Origin: Brevundimonas guildfordensis
Lineage (GTDB): Bacteria; Pseudomonadota; Alphaproteobacteria; Caulobacterales; Caulobacteraceae
Direction of reading: 5' to 3'
Assembly (NCBI RefSeq): GCF_014836405.1
Contig: NZ_JACSQU010000001.1
Location: forward strand, 372,001 to 436,000
DNA: 64,000 nt
A program made the translations under genes and the position numbers. Below the pieces are notes generated by a model. It did no database searches and was not told where the DNA came from. It saw only the letters and a list, made by a program, of their open reading frames with translations. Positions 22,475 to 34,451 of the stretch are shown piece after piece (the stretch's first letter is position 1; every line of letters begins with the position of its first letter).

Positions 22475-23188
22475 TCAGGCTGGGCCGGATGCAGGCCGCG
22501 CCATCGGCGCCGCCTGCATCGCCCGGTCGGACACAAACGGATTGCTGCGCCGCTCGGCCCCGAAGGTTGAATGCGGCCCGTGGCCCGGGACGAAGGTCAC
22601 GTCGTCGCCGAGGGGCCACAGCTTGGTGGTGATGGCCGTCAGCAGGGCCTGGTGATCACTGCGCGGGAAATCAGTGCGCCCGACCGAACCCTGGAACAGG
22701 ACGTCGCCGACCTGGGCGAAGCGGGCCTGACGGTTGAAGAAGATCACATGGCCGGGCGTGTGGCCGGGACAGTGGAAGACTTCCCAGGTCGTTTCCCCCA
22801 GCGTCAGCACGTCGCCGTCGGCCAGCCAGCACGTAGGGGTGAAGGTCCGGGCCTCGGGCAGGCCGTATTTCTGTCCCTGGGTGGGAATTAGGTCGATCCA
22901 GAACTGGTCCTCAAGGTGCGGGCCGACGATGTCGAGGCCGGTCTTCTCCTGCATTTCGGCGGCGGCGCCGGCGTGGTCCAGGTGGCCGTGGGTGATCCAG
23001 ATGGCGTCAAGCGTCAGTCCGCGGCGCGCAACCTCGCCCAGAATGGCGTCGACCGAGCCGCCGGGATCGATGACGGCGGCCTTCTTCGTCTGCGTGCACC
23101 AGACGGTGGTGCAGTTCTGCTGAAGCGGGGTGACGGGCGTGACGAAGACGCCGATGGGGGCTGCTGAAGCGGCTGACGACTGGCTCAT
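22475..23188 (-). CDS. MBL-fold hydrolase, glyoxalase II-like
   Basis: 237 residues with the metallo-beta-lactamase zinc motif THGHLDHAG (HxHxDH) near 81-89, HCPGHTPGH, a GDVLFQGSVGRTD metal ligand region and VPGHGPHS. This is the YcbL/GloB2-like branch that hydrolyses thioesters such as S-lactoylglutathione. Single gene. Its stop lies four bases from the end of the convergent ElaB-like gene. Confidence 0.9.
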   Translation of the reverse strand: MSQSSAASAAPIGVFVTPVTPLQQNCTTVWCTQTKKAAVIDPGGSVDAILGEVARRGLTLDAIWITHGHLDHAGAAAEMQEKTGLDIVGPHLEDQFWIDLIPTQGQKYGLPEARTFTPTCWLADGDVLTLGETTWEVFHCPGHTPGHVIFFNRQARFAQVGDVLFQGSVGRTDFPRSDHQALLTAITTKLWPLGDDVTFVPGHGPHSTFGAERRSNPFVSDRAMQAAPMARPASGPA

Positions 23189-23360
23189 GCGTCATCAGAT
23201 AGCGGCCCGATGACCACAAAGGAACCGCGTTGCGTTGACGTTTCAGCCCCTTCTCGACATAAGGGCGGGCTCCGAGGCGCCGCTCCCGAAAGGGGCGGCC
23301 CTGTTGCTTTATCCACCGCGCGCCTTTGCGGCGTCGCCACAGAGCGTCAGATATCCGACC

Positions 23361-24704
23361 ATGCAAGTCGTCGAAAAGTCGAACGAAGGCCTCAGCCGCG
23401 TGATTGCGGTGACCATTCCCGTCGCCGAGCTGAATGAAAAGCTCGAAGCCCGCATCAAGGAAGTGGCCCCCCAGATGAAGCTGAAAGGCTTCCGTCCGGG
23501 CAAGGTGCCGGCCTCGTACGTCAAGAAGACCTTCGGCCGTGACTTCATGGGCGAAATCATCAACGCCTCGCTGAACGAGACCAGCCAGGGCGCTCTGGAA
23601 GAGCTGAAGCTGCGTCCGGCCGCGCCGGCCGAGATGAACCTGACCTCCGACATGGACAAGGTCATCGCCGGTCAGGAAGACCTGGCCTATGAAATGTCGC
23701 TGGAAGTCATGCCGGAATTCACCCCGGTCGACCCCAAGACCCTGAAGCTGACCCGCCCGACCTATGAGGCCTCGGAAGAGGACCTGGACGAGGCGCTCAA
23801 GGAACTGGCCTCGCAGGCCAAGTCCTACGAGGACAAGAAGGGCAAGACGGTCAAGGCCGCCGACGGCGACCAACTGACCATCGACTTCGTCGGCAAGATC
23901 GACGGCGAAGCCTTCGACGGCGGCGCCGCCACCGACGCTGACCTGGTGATCGGCTCGGGCCGCTTCATCCCCGGCTTCGAAGAGCAGCTGAAGGGCGCCA
24001 AGGTCGGTGAAGAAAAGACCATCGAAGTGACCTTCCCGGAAGACTACCAGGCCAAGCACCTGGCCGGTAAGGCCGCGACCTTCGACGTCACCGTCAAGGC
24101 CATCAAGGCCGAGGTCGAGTCCAAGATCGACGACGAGTTCGCCACGCGCATCGGCCTGGAGTCGCTGGACCAGCTGAAGGAACTGCTGAAGTCCAACCTG
24201 AACCAGCAGTACGCCGGCGCAACCCGCTTCAAGCTGAAGCGCGCCCTGCTGGACGTGCTGGATGAAGGCCACGACTTCGCCCTGCCGCCGAAGATGGTCG
24301 ATGCCGAGTTCGAAGGCATCTGGGCCCAGGTGTCGGCTGACAAGGACGCCGGCCAGCTGCCGGAAGACGACGCCAAGAAGTCGGAAGACGAACTGAAGGC
24401 CGAGTACAAGAAGATCGCCGAGCGCCGCGTGCGCCTGGGCCTGGTCCTGGCTGAAATCGGCCGCGCCAACAACGTCGGCGTGACGGATCAGGAACTGTCG
24501 AACGCCATCATGGCCGAAGCCCGCAACTACCCGGGCCAGGAGAAGATGGTTCTGGACTTCTACCGCCAGAACCCGAACGCCGCCGCCCAGCTGCGCGCGC
24601 CGATCTATGAAGAGAAGGTCGTCGACCTGATCGTCTCGGTCGCCGAAGTGAAGGACGAAGCCATCAGCAAGGAAGAGCTGATGAAGGAAGAAGACGAGGC
24701 GTAA
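23361..24704 (+). CDS. tig: Trigger factor
   Basis: 447 residues starting [20 protein letters not shown]. The N-terminal ribosome-binding domain has the GFRPGKVP signature, the FKBP-type prolyl isomerase domain is at about 165-245 ([18 protein letters not shown]) and the long C-terminal chaperone arms follow. It binds nascent chains at the ribosome exit. It heads the conserved tig-clpP-clpX-lon chromosomal order, here interrupted by three other genes. A strong terminator follows. Confidence 0.97.
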   Translation: MQVVEKSNEGLSRVIAVTIPVAELNEKLEARIKEVAPQMKLKGFRPGKVPASYVKKTFGRDFMGEIINASLNETSQGALEELKLRPAAPAEMNLTSDMDKVIAGQEDLAYEMSLEVMPEFTPVDPKTLKLTRPTYEASEEDLDEALKELASQAKSYEDKKGKTVKAADGDQLTIDFVGKIDGEAFDGGAATDADLVIGSGRFIPGFEEQLKGAKVGEEKTIEVTFPEDYQAKHLAGKAATFDVTVKAIKAEVESKIDDEFATRIGLESLDQLKELLKSNLNQQYAGATRFKLKRALLDVLDEGHDFALPPKMVDAEFEGIWAQVSADKDAGQLPEDDAKKSEDELKAEYKKIAERRVRLGLVLAEIGRANNVGVTDQELSNAIMAEARNYPGQEKMVLDFYRQNPNAAAQLRAPIYEEKVVDLIVSVAEVKDEAISKEELMKEEDEA

Positions 24705-24730
24705 GCCTCTCTTCCTCGCCGATACTGAAT

Positions 24731-24760
24731 GAGGGGCGGTCCGCATGGGCCGCCCCTCTT
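24731..24760 (+). terminator. Terminator after tig
   Basis: GAGGGGCGG/CCGCCCCTC stem followed by TTCTCAT. Confidence 0.8.
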
Positions 24761-24823
24761 CTCATATCTGAGTGGTGGCGATAGGGTATCGACGTTTGGT
24801 CAGTTTTCGTTGTGGAGACGACT

Positions 24824-25729
24824 ATGCTGAGCCTCGCGGCGCTGATGTTGTCAGGTCTGATATCCAACACTCCGGTGCAGGCCGCTGGTCTGCCGCCGGT
24901 GCAAGACGACCCCGTCCGGGTCGAGGATGTCGTCGTATCCGGCCGACGTTTGCAGGACGAGGCTGAGGCCTTCGTTGCGGAACTGGCGGCGCCGCCGCCC
25001 AAGCGCGGTCTGGCGCGATGGCGCGGGCCGGTCTGTATCGGCGTCGCCAACCTGTCCGAAAGCATTGCGCGCCCGTTGATCGATCACATCGCCACCGTGG
25101 CGAGCACCTATGACGTCCGCATACGAGAGCCCGGTTGTGCGCCCAACGTCATCATTGTCTTTACGGATGACGCCCCCGGAATGGCTCGAGGACTCGTGGC
25201 CCGTGACGCCGAAGCGTTCCGCGTGCGCTGGAGCAGTCAACTGGACCGCGGCCAGAAAGCGCGGGACGCCTTCCAGAACGGCGACTGGCCGGTACGCTGG
25301 TGGCACGTCAGCATGCCGGTCATCGGCACATCAGGGCAGCGGGCCATCCGGATGCCCGGCGACACCGGCCCGATTTCCGTCCCGGGCGAGGGATTGGCGA
25401 ACAAGGGCCGCCCCATCACGGACGTGTTGAGCAAGGTGATCGTCATCGTCGATATCGCCAAGGTCGAGGGTGCCGAGCTCCCGCTGCTGGGGGACTATCT
25501 GGCGATGGTGGCCCTGGCGCAGGTTGATCCCGAGGGCGGCACGGGTCGGTTCGATACAGTGCTGAATCTTTTCCATGAAACGGGCAGGGACGAGGGTCTG
25601 TCGGGCTGGGACAAGGCCTACCTCGCTTCGCTATACGGGGCGTTTCCGGAGCGCATCGACCGATACAATCATGCCTCTTCGATCGTGCGCGACCTGCGAC
25701 GGGCGGAGCGCAGCGCGCAGCGCCAGTAA
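24824..25729 (+). CDS. Secreted protein of unknown function
   Basis: 301 residues. Signal peptide MLSLAALMLSGLISNTPVQA with cleavage after AQA-like sequence, then RVEDVVVSGRRLQDEAEAFV, a short motif common near the N terminus of Caulobacterales and Sphingomonad exported proteins, and ARWRGPVCIGVANL. No catalytic motif recognised. GGAG lies nine bases before the ATG at 24824, which decides the start over a GTG at 24812. It separates tig from clpP. Confidence 0.75.
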   Translation: MLSLAALMLSGLISNTPVQAAGLPPVQDDPVRVEDVVVSGRRLQDEAEAFVAELAAPPPKRGLARWRGPVCIGVANLSESIARPLIDHIATVASTYDVRIREPGCAPNVIIVFTDDAPGMARGLVARDAEAFRVRWSSQLDRGQKARDAFQNGDWPVRWWHVSMPVIGTSGQRAIRMPGDTGPISVPGEGLANKGRPITDVLSKVIVIVDIAKVEGAELPLLGDYLAMVALAQVDPEGGTGRFDTVLNLFHETGRDEGLSGWDKAYLASLYGAFPERIDRYNHASSIVRDLRRAERSAQRQ

Positions 25730-25837
25730 AGTCGCGCGCGAGGGAGCCTTGCGCCGGCGGGCCAGCGACGCGATATCGTAGAAGACAGGCGCGCGTTCTA
25801 TGAGTCGTGCGACCCTCCTGAATTCGAGAAGGCCTTC

Positions 25838-26479
25838 ATGCGCGATCCGATCGACTACATCTCCAACAACCTGGTGCCGATGGTGGTGGAGCAATCCAGC
25901 CGCGGCGAGCGCTCCTTCGACATTTTCTCGCGCTTGCTGCGCGAGCGGATCATCTTCCTGACCGGGCCGTTCGAGGACGGCATGGCCTCGCTGATCTGCG
26001 CCCAGCTGCTGTTCCTGGAATCGGAGAACCCGAAGAAGGAGATCAGCATGTACATCAACAGCCCCGGCGGTCAGGTGACCTCGGCGCTCGCGATCTACGA
26101 CACCATGCAATACATCAAGTCGCCGGTATCGACCGTGGTCATGGGCATGGCCGCCTCGGCCGGCTCGCTGATCCTGACGGCCGGCGAAGCGGGCCAGCGC
26201 GTCGCCCTGCCGAACGCGCGGGTCATGGTGCACCAGCCGTCGGGCGGCTTCCGCGGCACGGCCTCGGACATCGAGCGCCACGCCGAGGACATCATCGCCA
26301 CCAAGCGCCGCCTCAACGAAATCTACGTCCAGCACACCGGCCGCACCTATGAAGAGGTCGAGCGCACCCTGGACCGCGACCACTTCATGACGGCCGAGGA
26401 AGCCAAGGCCTGGGGCATCGTCGACCACGTCTATGACAAGCGCACCCAGGCCGACGACGACGGCGTCAAGGCTCCCTAA
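25838..26479 (+). CDS. clpP: ATP-dependent Clp protease proteolytic subunit
   Basis: 213 residues with the serine protease triad region: [12 protein letters not shown] (Ser107), VMVHQPSGG (His132) and the conserved Asp further on (LDRDHFM region), plus [12 protein letters not shown]. It forms the double-heptamer chamber for ClpX and ClpA. In Caulobacterales ClpXP degrades cell-cycle regulators such as CtrA. GAGAAGG precedes the ATG. Confidence 0.97.
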   Translation: MRDPIDYISNNLVPMVVEQSSRGERSFDIFSRLLRERIIFLTGPFEDGMASLICAQLLFLESENPKKEISMYINSPGGQVTSALAIYDTMQYIKSPVSTVVMGMAASAGSLILTAGEAGQRVALPNARVMVHQPSGGFRGTASDIERHAEDIIATKRRLNEIYVQHTGRTYEEVERTLDRDHFMTAEEAKAWGIVDHVYDKRTQADDDGVKAP

Positions 26480-26581
26480 ACCTTAGATGGCTTTCGGCTG
26501 CGACAATTTGCGAGGCGGGATTCGGCGACGGATCCCGCCTCGAATCATGTTTGAGACTCGGTATCAGCGGGAGGGGGACGC

Positions 26582-27124
26582 ATGGCGACGCAGTGGAGAG
26601 ACGACGGATTTCGATATGGCGCCGTCACGCGCGCCCTGCATTGGGCGATGGCCCTGCTGCTGGCGTGGCAGTTCACGGGCATGGCGATCAAGCTGATCGT
26701 CGGCAAGGCGCCGATCACCGCCTTCTGGGTCGGCACGCACAAGGGGATCGGCGTCATCCTGCTGAGCCTGATCGTGCTGCGCGCGCTGTGGGGGCTCTAC
26801 AACATGAAGACGCGTCCGGCGCATGGCGGCGGCTTCTGGGGACGGGCCGCCAAGGTCGGGCATCTGGCGCTCTACGCCCTGATGCTGATCGTGCCGGCGC
26901 TGGCCCTGCTGCGGCAGTATGGGTCGGGCAAGCCGCTGGATGTGTTCGGCGTGCGCCTGATTGACGGGGGCTGGGCTGAGGTTCCGTGGATGACAGCCCC
27001 GGCCAACGCCGCCCACGGCCTGCTGGCCTGGGTGCTGCTGGCCGCGATTGCGGGCCATATCCTGATGGTGCTGGTCCACCGCTTCATCTGGAAGGATGAC
27101 ACGACCCAACGGATGCTCGGTTAG
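26582..27124 (+). CDS. Cytochrome b561-family membrane protein
   Basis: 180 residues, four membrane helices. Starts RYGAVTRALHWAMALLLAWQ (heme-ligand His in RALHW), then GTHKGIGVILLSLIVLR, AAHGLLAWVLLAAIAGHIL and HRFIWKDDTTQRML, the usual end. Probably passes electrons from quinol to a periplasmic acceptor or superoxide. Good ribosome site GGGAGGGGGA. It lies between clpP and clpX but has no functional link to them. Confidence 0.9.
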   Translation: MATQWRDDGFRYGAVTRALHWAMALLLAWQFTGMAIKLIVGKAPITAFWVGTHKGIGVILLSLIVLRALWGLYNMKTRPAHGGGFWGRAAKVGHLALYALMLIVPALALLRQYGSGKPLDVFGVRLIDGGWAEVPWMTAPANAAHGLLAWVLLAAIAGHILMVLVHRFIWKDDTTQRMLG

Positions 27125-27127
27125 CGA

Positions 27128-27775
27128 TCATGGACGGCCAGTGAAGACGCGGTAGCCCTTTTCGGCGGCCGCCGCGATCATCTCGGCGTCGCCCGAGGTG
27201 TCGCCATAGGCGGCGGCCAACGTCATGTCGTCGCCGTAGACGGCGCGCAGGCGGCTCATCTTCTCTTCGCCCCGGCAGTTGCCGCCGAGAAAGCTGCCGG
27301 CCACGCGATCCTGGGCGTCGAAGGCCAACCGTGTGCCGATCAGGTTCTCGGCGCCCAGCCTGCGGGCGAAGGGGGCGACGGTTGTCTCAGGCGAGGCGGT
27401 GACGATGACCCGGTGCGCGCCGCGACGCCCCCAGTCCTCCCAGGTCGCCAGCGCGTCCGGCCGCATGAAGCGCGGCCAGATTTCTGCGGCGAAGCGTTCG
27501 GCGTCCGCCTCCAGCGCCTTGCGGTCGGCGCCCATCAGGAACTCGCGCACCGAGGCGACCTTGATCCGGCCCCGGTCGCGGTCGCCCAGGTAGGCGAAGA
27601 CCGCCGGGATCATCTGCGCCAGACCGATCAGCCAGCGCACCGGCCCGGCCCGCCACTTCAGGAAGCTGGTGAAGCTGTCGCGAATCGTCAGGGTGCCGTC
27701 GAAATCGAAGGCGACGATGGGTTGTCCGGGGGCAGGGGACTGGTGAAAGGCTTTTCCGCTTCCCATGTCAGACAT
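27128..27775 (-). CDS. HAD-IB family phosphatase
   Basis: 215 residues. HAD motif I VAFDFDGTLTIRDSFTSFLK, motif II VIVTASPET, and motif IV AAYGDTSGDAEMIAAA. Members dephosphorylate phosphoserine or lysophospholipid-like substrates. The ATGs at 27775 and 27766 both fit. It is convergent with cytochrome b561 (three-base gap) and divergent from clpX. Confidence 0.88.
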   Translation of the reverse strand: MSDMGSGKAFHQSPAPGQPIVAFDFDGTLTIRDSFTSFLKWRAGPVRWLIGLAQMIPAVFAYLGDRDRGRIKVASVREFLMGADRKALEADAERFAAEIWPRFMRPDALATWEDWGRRGAHRVIVTASPETTVAPFARRLGAENLIGTRLAFDAQDRVAGSFLGGNCRGEEKMSRLRAVYGDDMTLAAAYGDTSGDAEMIAAAAEKGYRVFTGRP

Positions 27776-27971
27776 TAGCCGTGATCCCCATATTATCTGT
27801 CCTGTCCGTTCCCCGAAGCGCGTTGCCGCGCCGCAACGGGGTTGTGGCGGAACGTGTGATGGGTGATTGTCATTTTTTGAAGACCTTCGATGATAGATTC
27901 CCTGGATCGATCGCGAAGGAAGCGCTTTTCGTCTCAATGTCGGGGCGGATCGCGGATAGTGAGAAGGGTCT

Positions 27972-29240
27972 ATGACCAAAGCCGCCGGCACAGACGCCAA
28001 AAGCACGCTCTACTGCTCGTTCTGCGGCAAGAGCCAGCACGAAGTCCGCAAACTGATCGCCGGACCGACCGTCTTCATCTGCGATGAATGCGTCGAACTG
28101 TGCATGGACATCATCCGCGAAGAGCACAAGATCGCCTTCAAGACCTCCAAGGACGGCGTGCCTACGCCCAAGGAGATCCGCGACGTCCTAGACGATTATG
28201 TGATCGGTCAGAGCCACGCCAAGAAGGTGCTGAGCGTCGCCGTTCACAACCACTACAAGCGCCTGAACCACGCGACGAAGAACAACGACGTCGAACTGGC
28301 CAAGTCGAACATCATGCTGATCGGGCCGACCGGCTCGGGCAAGACGCTGCTGGCCCAGACGCTGGCGCGCATCATCGACGTGCCGTTCACCATGGCCGAC
28401 GCCACGACCCTGACCGAAGCCGGTTATGTCGGTGAAGACGTCGAGAACATCATCCTGAAGCTGCTGCAGGCGTCGGACTACAACGTCGAGCGCGCCCAGC
28501 GCGGCATCGTCTACATCGACGAGATTGATAAGATTTCGCGTAAGTCGGACAACCCGTCGATCACCCGCGACGTGTCGGGCGAAGGCGTGCAGCAAGCCCT
28601 GCTGAAGATCATGGAAGGCACCGTCGCCTCCGTGCCGCCGCAAGGCGGGCGCAAGCATCCGCAGCAGGAGTTCCTGCAGGTCGACACCGCCAACATCCTG
28701 TTCATCGTCGGCGGCGCCTTCGCCGGCCTGGAGAAGGTGATCTCGGCGCGCGGCGAGGGGGCCTCGATCGGCTTCGGCGCCAAGGTCAAGGAGATCGACG
28801 AGCGTCGCACCGGCGAAATCCTCAAGCAGGTCGAGCCTGACGACCTGATGCGCTTCGGCCTGATCCCTGAGTTCATCGGTCGTCTGCCTGTTCTGGCGAC
28901 GCTGGAGGACCTCGACGAGGCGGCGCTGATCACCATCCTGACCGAGCCGAAGAACGCCCTGGTCAAGCAGTACAAGCGCCTGTTCGAGATGGAGAACGTG
29001 ACGCTGACCTTCACCGACGACGCCCTGTCGGCGGTGGCCAAGAAGGCGATCACCCGCAAGACGGGCGCCCGCGGCCTGCGCTCCATTCTGGAGGGCGTGC
29101 TGCTGGAGACCATGTTCGAGTTGCCCACCTATGAGGGCGTCGAAGAGGTCGTGGTCAACGCCGAGGTGATCGAGGGCAAGGCTCAGCCGCTGTTGATCTA
29201 TTCGGAAACCAAGAAGAAGACGGCCGACGGCGCCGCCTGA
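27972..29240 (+). CDS. clpX: Clp protease ATP-binding subunit ClpX
   Basis: 422 residues. N-terminal zinc-binding domain ([10 protein letters not shown] and [10 protein letters not shown]), AAA+ Walker A GPTGSGKT, Walker [10 protein letters not shown], and the IGF loop for ClpP docking ([10 protein letters not shown]). It unfolds substrates and feeds ClpP. AAGGG precedes the ATG and an intrinsic-type hairpin follows. Confidence 0.98.
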   Translation: MTKAAGTDAKSTLYCSFCGKSQHEVRKLIAGPTVFICDECVELCMDIIREEHKIAFKTSKDGVPTPKEIRDVLDDYVIGQSHAKKVLSVAVHNHYKRLNHATKNNDVELAKSNIMLIGPTGSGKTLLAQTLARIIDVPFTMADATTLTEAGYVGEDVENIILKLLQASDYNVERAQRGIVYIDEIDKISRKSDNPSITRDVSGEGVQQALLKIMEGTVASVPPQGGRKHPQQEFLQVDTANILFIVGGAFAGLEKVISARGEGASIGFGAKVKEIDERRTGEILKQVEPDDLMRFGLIPEFIGRLPVLATLEDLDEAALITILTEPKNALVKQYKRLFEMENVTLTFTDDALSAVAKKAITRKTGARGLRSILEGVLLETMFELPTYEGVEEVVVNAEVIEGKAQPLLIYSETKKKTADGAA

Positions 29241-29264
29241 CGCCGAGGCCTGATCTCAGTGAAA

Positions 29265-29293
29265 AAGGGGCGGCTCGCCACGGGCCGCCCCTT
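29265..29293 (+). terminator. Terminator after clpX
   Basis: AAGGGGCGGC/GCCGCCCCTT perfect stem. The T-tract is weak (CATCGTTT). Confidence 0.65.
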
Positions 29294-29371
29294 CATCGTT
29301 TCAGGGCGTGTCGAGAGCCGGCCTGAAATCACACGCTTTTTCACGCTTCTGTGGGCCGCCGGCCCGCCACG

Positions 29372-29400
29372 CTTGAACCGCGTCCAGACAGAACCACATA
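29372..29400 (+). promoter_or_regulatory. Possible heat-shock (sigma-32) promoter of lon
   Basis: CTTGAA at 29372 and CCACATA at 29394, 16 bases apart, resemble CTTGAA-N13-15-CCCCATnT. It lies 115 bp before the lon ATG. A small CCGCTG/CAGCGG hairpin (29413-29428) lies in the leader. Confidence 0.35.
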
Positions 29401-29514
29401 CTCACACGAAAGCCGCTGAAAACAGCGGGTCGAGTCGGGAAGAAGAGGCAGTAGCGCCAAATCAGACCGGTTCGGCGGGCCGGAGATTCACGAAGGCCCC
29501 GGAAAGTACGCATC

Positions 29515-31914
<2,400 letters not shown>

Positions 31915-31939
31915 TGCGGGCCTTGACTAGAGAGTGATG

Positions 31940-31976
31940 AGAAGCGGCTCAGGGACACCTGAGCCGCTTCTTTTTT
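31940..31976 (+). terminator. Strong terminator after lon
   Basis: AGAAGCGGCTCAGG pairs with CCTGAGCCGCTTCT across GACA, then TTTTTT. Confidence 0.92.
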
Positions 31977-32033
31977 GACCTGCGCCCGGATAGCCGCTTA
32001 AGTTCCGCCTTCGTTCGCGAGGGGGCTTTCGAC

Positions 32034-32309
32034 GTGACCAAGACTGAACTGATCGGCCGCATGGCGCAGGCGGCGGGGATCAGCCGCGACCAGGCCAAGC
32101 TGGCGCTTGAGGCCTTCACCGATCAGGTGACGGCTTCGCTTGTCGAGGGACGCGTGGTTCGCCTGGTCGGCTTCGGCAGCTTCGTCGCGGCTGAGCGCAA
32201 GGCGGGCGTGGCGCGCAACCCCCAGACCGGCCAGGAGATCGCCCGGCCCGCCTCTCGCACCGCGCGCTTTCGGCCTGGGGAAGGCTTGAAAAGCGCCTTG
32301 AACGGCTGA
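32034..32309 (+). CDS. hup: HU-family DNA-binding protein
   Basis: 91 residues, GTG start at 32034 with GAGGGGG upstream. The HU fold is complete: TKTELIGRMAQAAGISRDQA, VRLVGFGSFVAAERKAGVAR and NPQTGQEI. It bends DNA as a dimer in the nucleoid. The position directly after lon is conserved in many bacteria. Confidence 0.95.
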   Translation: MTKTELIGRMAQAAGISRDQAKLALEAFTDQVTASLVEGRVVRLVGFGSFVAAERKAGVARNPQTGQEIARPASRTARFRPGEGLKSALNG

Positions 32310-32356
32310 CCGCCACAGGGCATGAAGCCTGTCCTCGACATTGAGTCGAATGATGC

Positions 32357-32433
32357 GGGCGGCTAGCTCAGCTGGTCAGAGCACCTCGTTTACACCGAGG
32401 GGGTCGGCGGTTCGAACCCGTCGCCGCCTACCA
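32357..32433 (+). tRNA. tRNA-Val(TAC), with encoded CCA
   Basis: Acceptor GGGCGGC/GCCGCCT, D-arm GCTCAGCTGGTCAGAGC, anticodon stem CCTCG/CGAGG with loop TTTACAC giving anticodon TAC, T-arm GGCGG-TTCGAAC-CCGTC, discriminator A32430, CCA 32431-32433. Confidence 0.95.
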
Positions 32434-32547
32434 TCCATCGCCGACTAGGCAGTCTTCGCCAGAGCGGGGCAGCGTGAGCAAGCGCCCGCTCCTCCCTGAC
32501 CAAGCGCGCCGACCCCGCCGCTGGCGAGGCAGCAGGGCCGGGCTGGC

Positions 32548-33048
32548 TCAGGCGGCGGGATGCAAGGCTTCGGCGTTGACGGCGGCGTCGGCGATGGCCG
32601 TGAGATCCTCGTCCGTCTGGCTTTCTTCCTTGAGCGTCTCGTCCAGCAGTTTGACGGCGTCCTTCAGGCCCAGCACCTCGGCCCAACGCTTGAGGGTGCC
32701 GTAGCGGGTGATCTCATAATGCTCGACCGCCTGCGCGGCGGCCAGCAGACCGGCGTCGAGCGCTGGCGTATCCTTGTATTCCTCGGCGATTTCATCGCCT
32801 TCGGCGAGAATGCCTTCGATGGCGTCGCACGTCTTGCCGCGAGCGGGCTTGTCGATGATCTCGAACACCTTCTGCAGGCGCTCGATCTGCCCTTCAGTCT
32901 GCTCGCGGTGCTTCTCGAACGCCGCCTTGAGGTCGGGAGACTGTGCCGCTCGCGCCATCTTGGGGAGGGACTTCAGGATCTTGCGCTCGGCGTAATAGAT
33001 ATCGCGCAGGGTGTCGTGGAACAGTGTCTGCAACGTTTTCTCAGCCAT
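32548..33048 (-). CDS. DUF892 (YciE/YciF) ferritin-like protein
   Basis: 166 residues, all helical: TLQTLFHDTLRDIYYAERKI, HREQTEGQIERLQKVF and AAQAVEHYEITRYGTL, the E..H metal-ligand pattern of this ferritin-like family. Associated with stress protection. Good SD AGGAG. It starts the block of small stress genes that continues to 41117. Confidence 0.92.
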   Translation of the reverse strand: MAEKTLQTLFHDTLRDIYYAERKILKSLPKMARAAQSPDLKAAFEKHREQTEGQIERLQKVFEIIDKPARGKTCDAIEGILAEGDEIAEEYKDTPALDAGLLAAAQAVEHYEITRYGTLKRWAEVLGLKDAVKLLDETLKEESQTDEDLTAIADAAVNAEALHPAA

Positions 33049-33208
33049 GGAGAACTCCTAAAAACGAGAGGGGAGCTTTTGAAGCGGAGAGCGCGCCGGC
33101 GCGTTTCGGCTCGTTCAAATCTGAACAGGACGCTGCGCCGGGGCCCGCCGCATAAAGCAGGAGCGGACTGTCGTCCGACCCCTGATCAGTGGTGGATGCC
33201 CGTTGGCT

Positions 33209-33799
33209 TTAGGCCATGCTGGATTGCAGTTGCTTTGCGCGCTCCAGGTGGGCCTCGATCTTGGGCAGGACCGTACGGGCGTGTTCGGCCAGGGCGGGAA
33301 CATCCGTGTTGTTCGAGAAGCCACGATGCAGAGTCACGGCTTCCTCGTGCGCGGCGACCTGCTGGTCGATGTAGGTCTTGTCGAAGTTCGCCGCCGAGGC
33401 GGAGCGAAGGTTATCGATCAGCCCTTTGCGGCGCTGATCCAGCTCCATCGGCACGGTCGTGTCCGGCGCCGCCTGGGCTGCGGCCGTTTTCAGCGCCGTG
33501 GAAGCGGCCGTGTGATCGGTTTTGATCATCTGGGCCAGCTCCTTGACCTGAGCGTTCTGCGAGCGCTCGAGGGCGATGTCCGCCGCCTGAATCTCGTACA
33601 TGTCGCCCATGGCGGCGTTAGGCACATACGCGCTGACCATGTTGGCGCCCATGGTTGCGGCTGAGGTCTGGCCGACCGGCTCCGAAACGGCGTCCTGAGC
33701 CTTGTCTATGGCTTCGGAGCCTTGCTGCTGGTTGCAGGCGGCAAGTGTCAGGGCGGCGGTCGATACAGCCAGGATCGAGACGGTTTGCTTGAACATCAT
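33209..33799 (-). CDS. DUF4142 lipoprotein
   Basis: 196 residues. Signal MMFKQTVSILAVSTAALTLA ends in the lipobox LAAC. The mature part is a helical ferritin-like DUF4142 domain (DMYEIQAADIALERSQNAQV and MIKTDHTAASTAL, then YIDQQVAAHEEAVTLH). GAGGAAAACCAG precedes the ATG at 33799. It is 22 bp downstream of the next small gene and probably co-transcribed. Confidence 0.88.
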   Translation of the reverse strand: MMFKQTVSILAVSTAALTLAACNQQQGSEAIDKAQDAVSEPVGQTSAATMGANMVSAYVPNAAMGDMYEIQAADIALERSQNAQVKELAQMIKTDHTAASTALKTAAAQAAPDTTVPMELDQRRKGLIDNLRSASAANFDKTYIDQQVAAHEEAVTLHRGFSNNTDVPALAEHARTVLPKIEAHLERAKQLQSSMA

Positions 33800-33821
33800 C
33801 TGGTTTTCCTCGGATAGGTTT

Positions 33822-34061
33822 TCAGGATTTTGCGGCCATGCCGGGGGTGCCGGAGGCCATCTCTTCAGCCTGGGTCTTGGGCGGCGGCGCGTCGGCCTGC
33901 TGCAACCCGTCGTCAGGGCTTTCTCGAATGGACAGAATGGCTTCATGCGCACGCATCAATGGGGCTGCGGCGTCGGCGGCTTGGGCATCGGTGGGCGAAG
34001 CCACGCGCAGATGCCTCTGCGGCCCGCTGTCGCTGCCGACAACTACCTCATAGAAGCGCAT
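33822..34061 (-). CDS. Small hypothetical protein
   Basis: 79 residues starting MRFYEVVVGSDSGPQRHLRV, with a strong GGGAGG site. The first 45 residues look folded (beta strand then helix). The tail is Pro/Ala-rich. No family recognised. Upstream of and probably in one operon with the DUF4142 lipoprotein gene. GGAAC occurs at 34116-34120 (minus strand) but without a proper -10 partner. Confidence 0.62.
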   Translation of the reverse strand: MRFYEVVVGSDSGPQRHLRVASPTDAQAADAAAPLMRAHEAILSIRESPDDGLQQADAPPPKTQAEEMASGTPGMAAKS

Positions 34062-34185
34062 GGCCGCCTCCCTGGGCAACGGGATGGCGTAATCGTAAGC
34101 GATGCTCAGTCATTAGTTCCTCCCTGTGACAGGAGGTTAAGCAGCTAGGCGCGAGCCCGTTCCAAACGGTCAAGTTTGGCCGCTG

Positions 34186-34380
34186 CTACATGGCGCGCTC
34201 CAGCGGCGCTTCGCTCCCGGTCATCTGGGGATCGGGAACCTTGCTCTGCGTGCGCAGGAAGCCGGTGGCGGCGGTCGCCAAATAGACGATGAGCAGCAGC
34301 GCCAGGAGAGCGGCGACGACCATAAGCAACCGCCGCGGGCGCTGCAGAATGGGCGGCTTGTCTTTGTGGGCGAGCGGCAA
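34186..34380 (-). CDS. Small single-span membrane protein
   Basis: 64 residues, TTG start at 34380 with AAAGGA seven bases upstream. Residues 18-42 (LLMVVAALLALLLIVYLATA) form a membrane helix with a positively charged N-terminal side, so the C terminus is probably periplasmic. Unknown function. GGAAC-N16-GCTT upstream (34407-34431) is a weak EcfG-like match. Confidence 0.55.
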   Translation of the reverse strand: MPLAHKDKPPILQRPRRLLMVVAALLALLLIVYLATAATGFLRTQSKVPDPQMTGSEAPLERAM

Positions 34381-34451
34381 GGCATTTCCTTTCGTGCTTC
34401 AGGCAGAAGCGAAAGGCGCGCGGCGCGTTCCATACGGCGCCGGTGGCTCGC

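Noticed and set aside
34096..34120. EcfG promoter before the small gene at 34061
   Set aside because: GGAAC is present but no CGTT or GGTT at 16-17 bp spacing.
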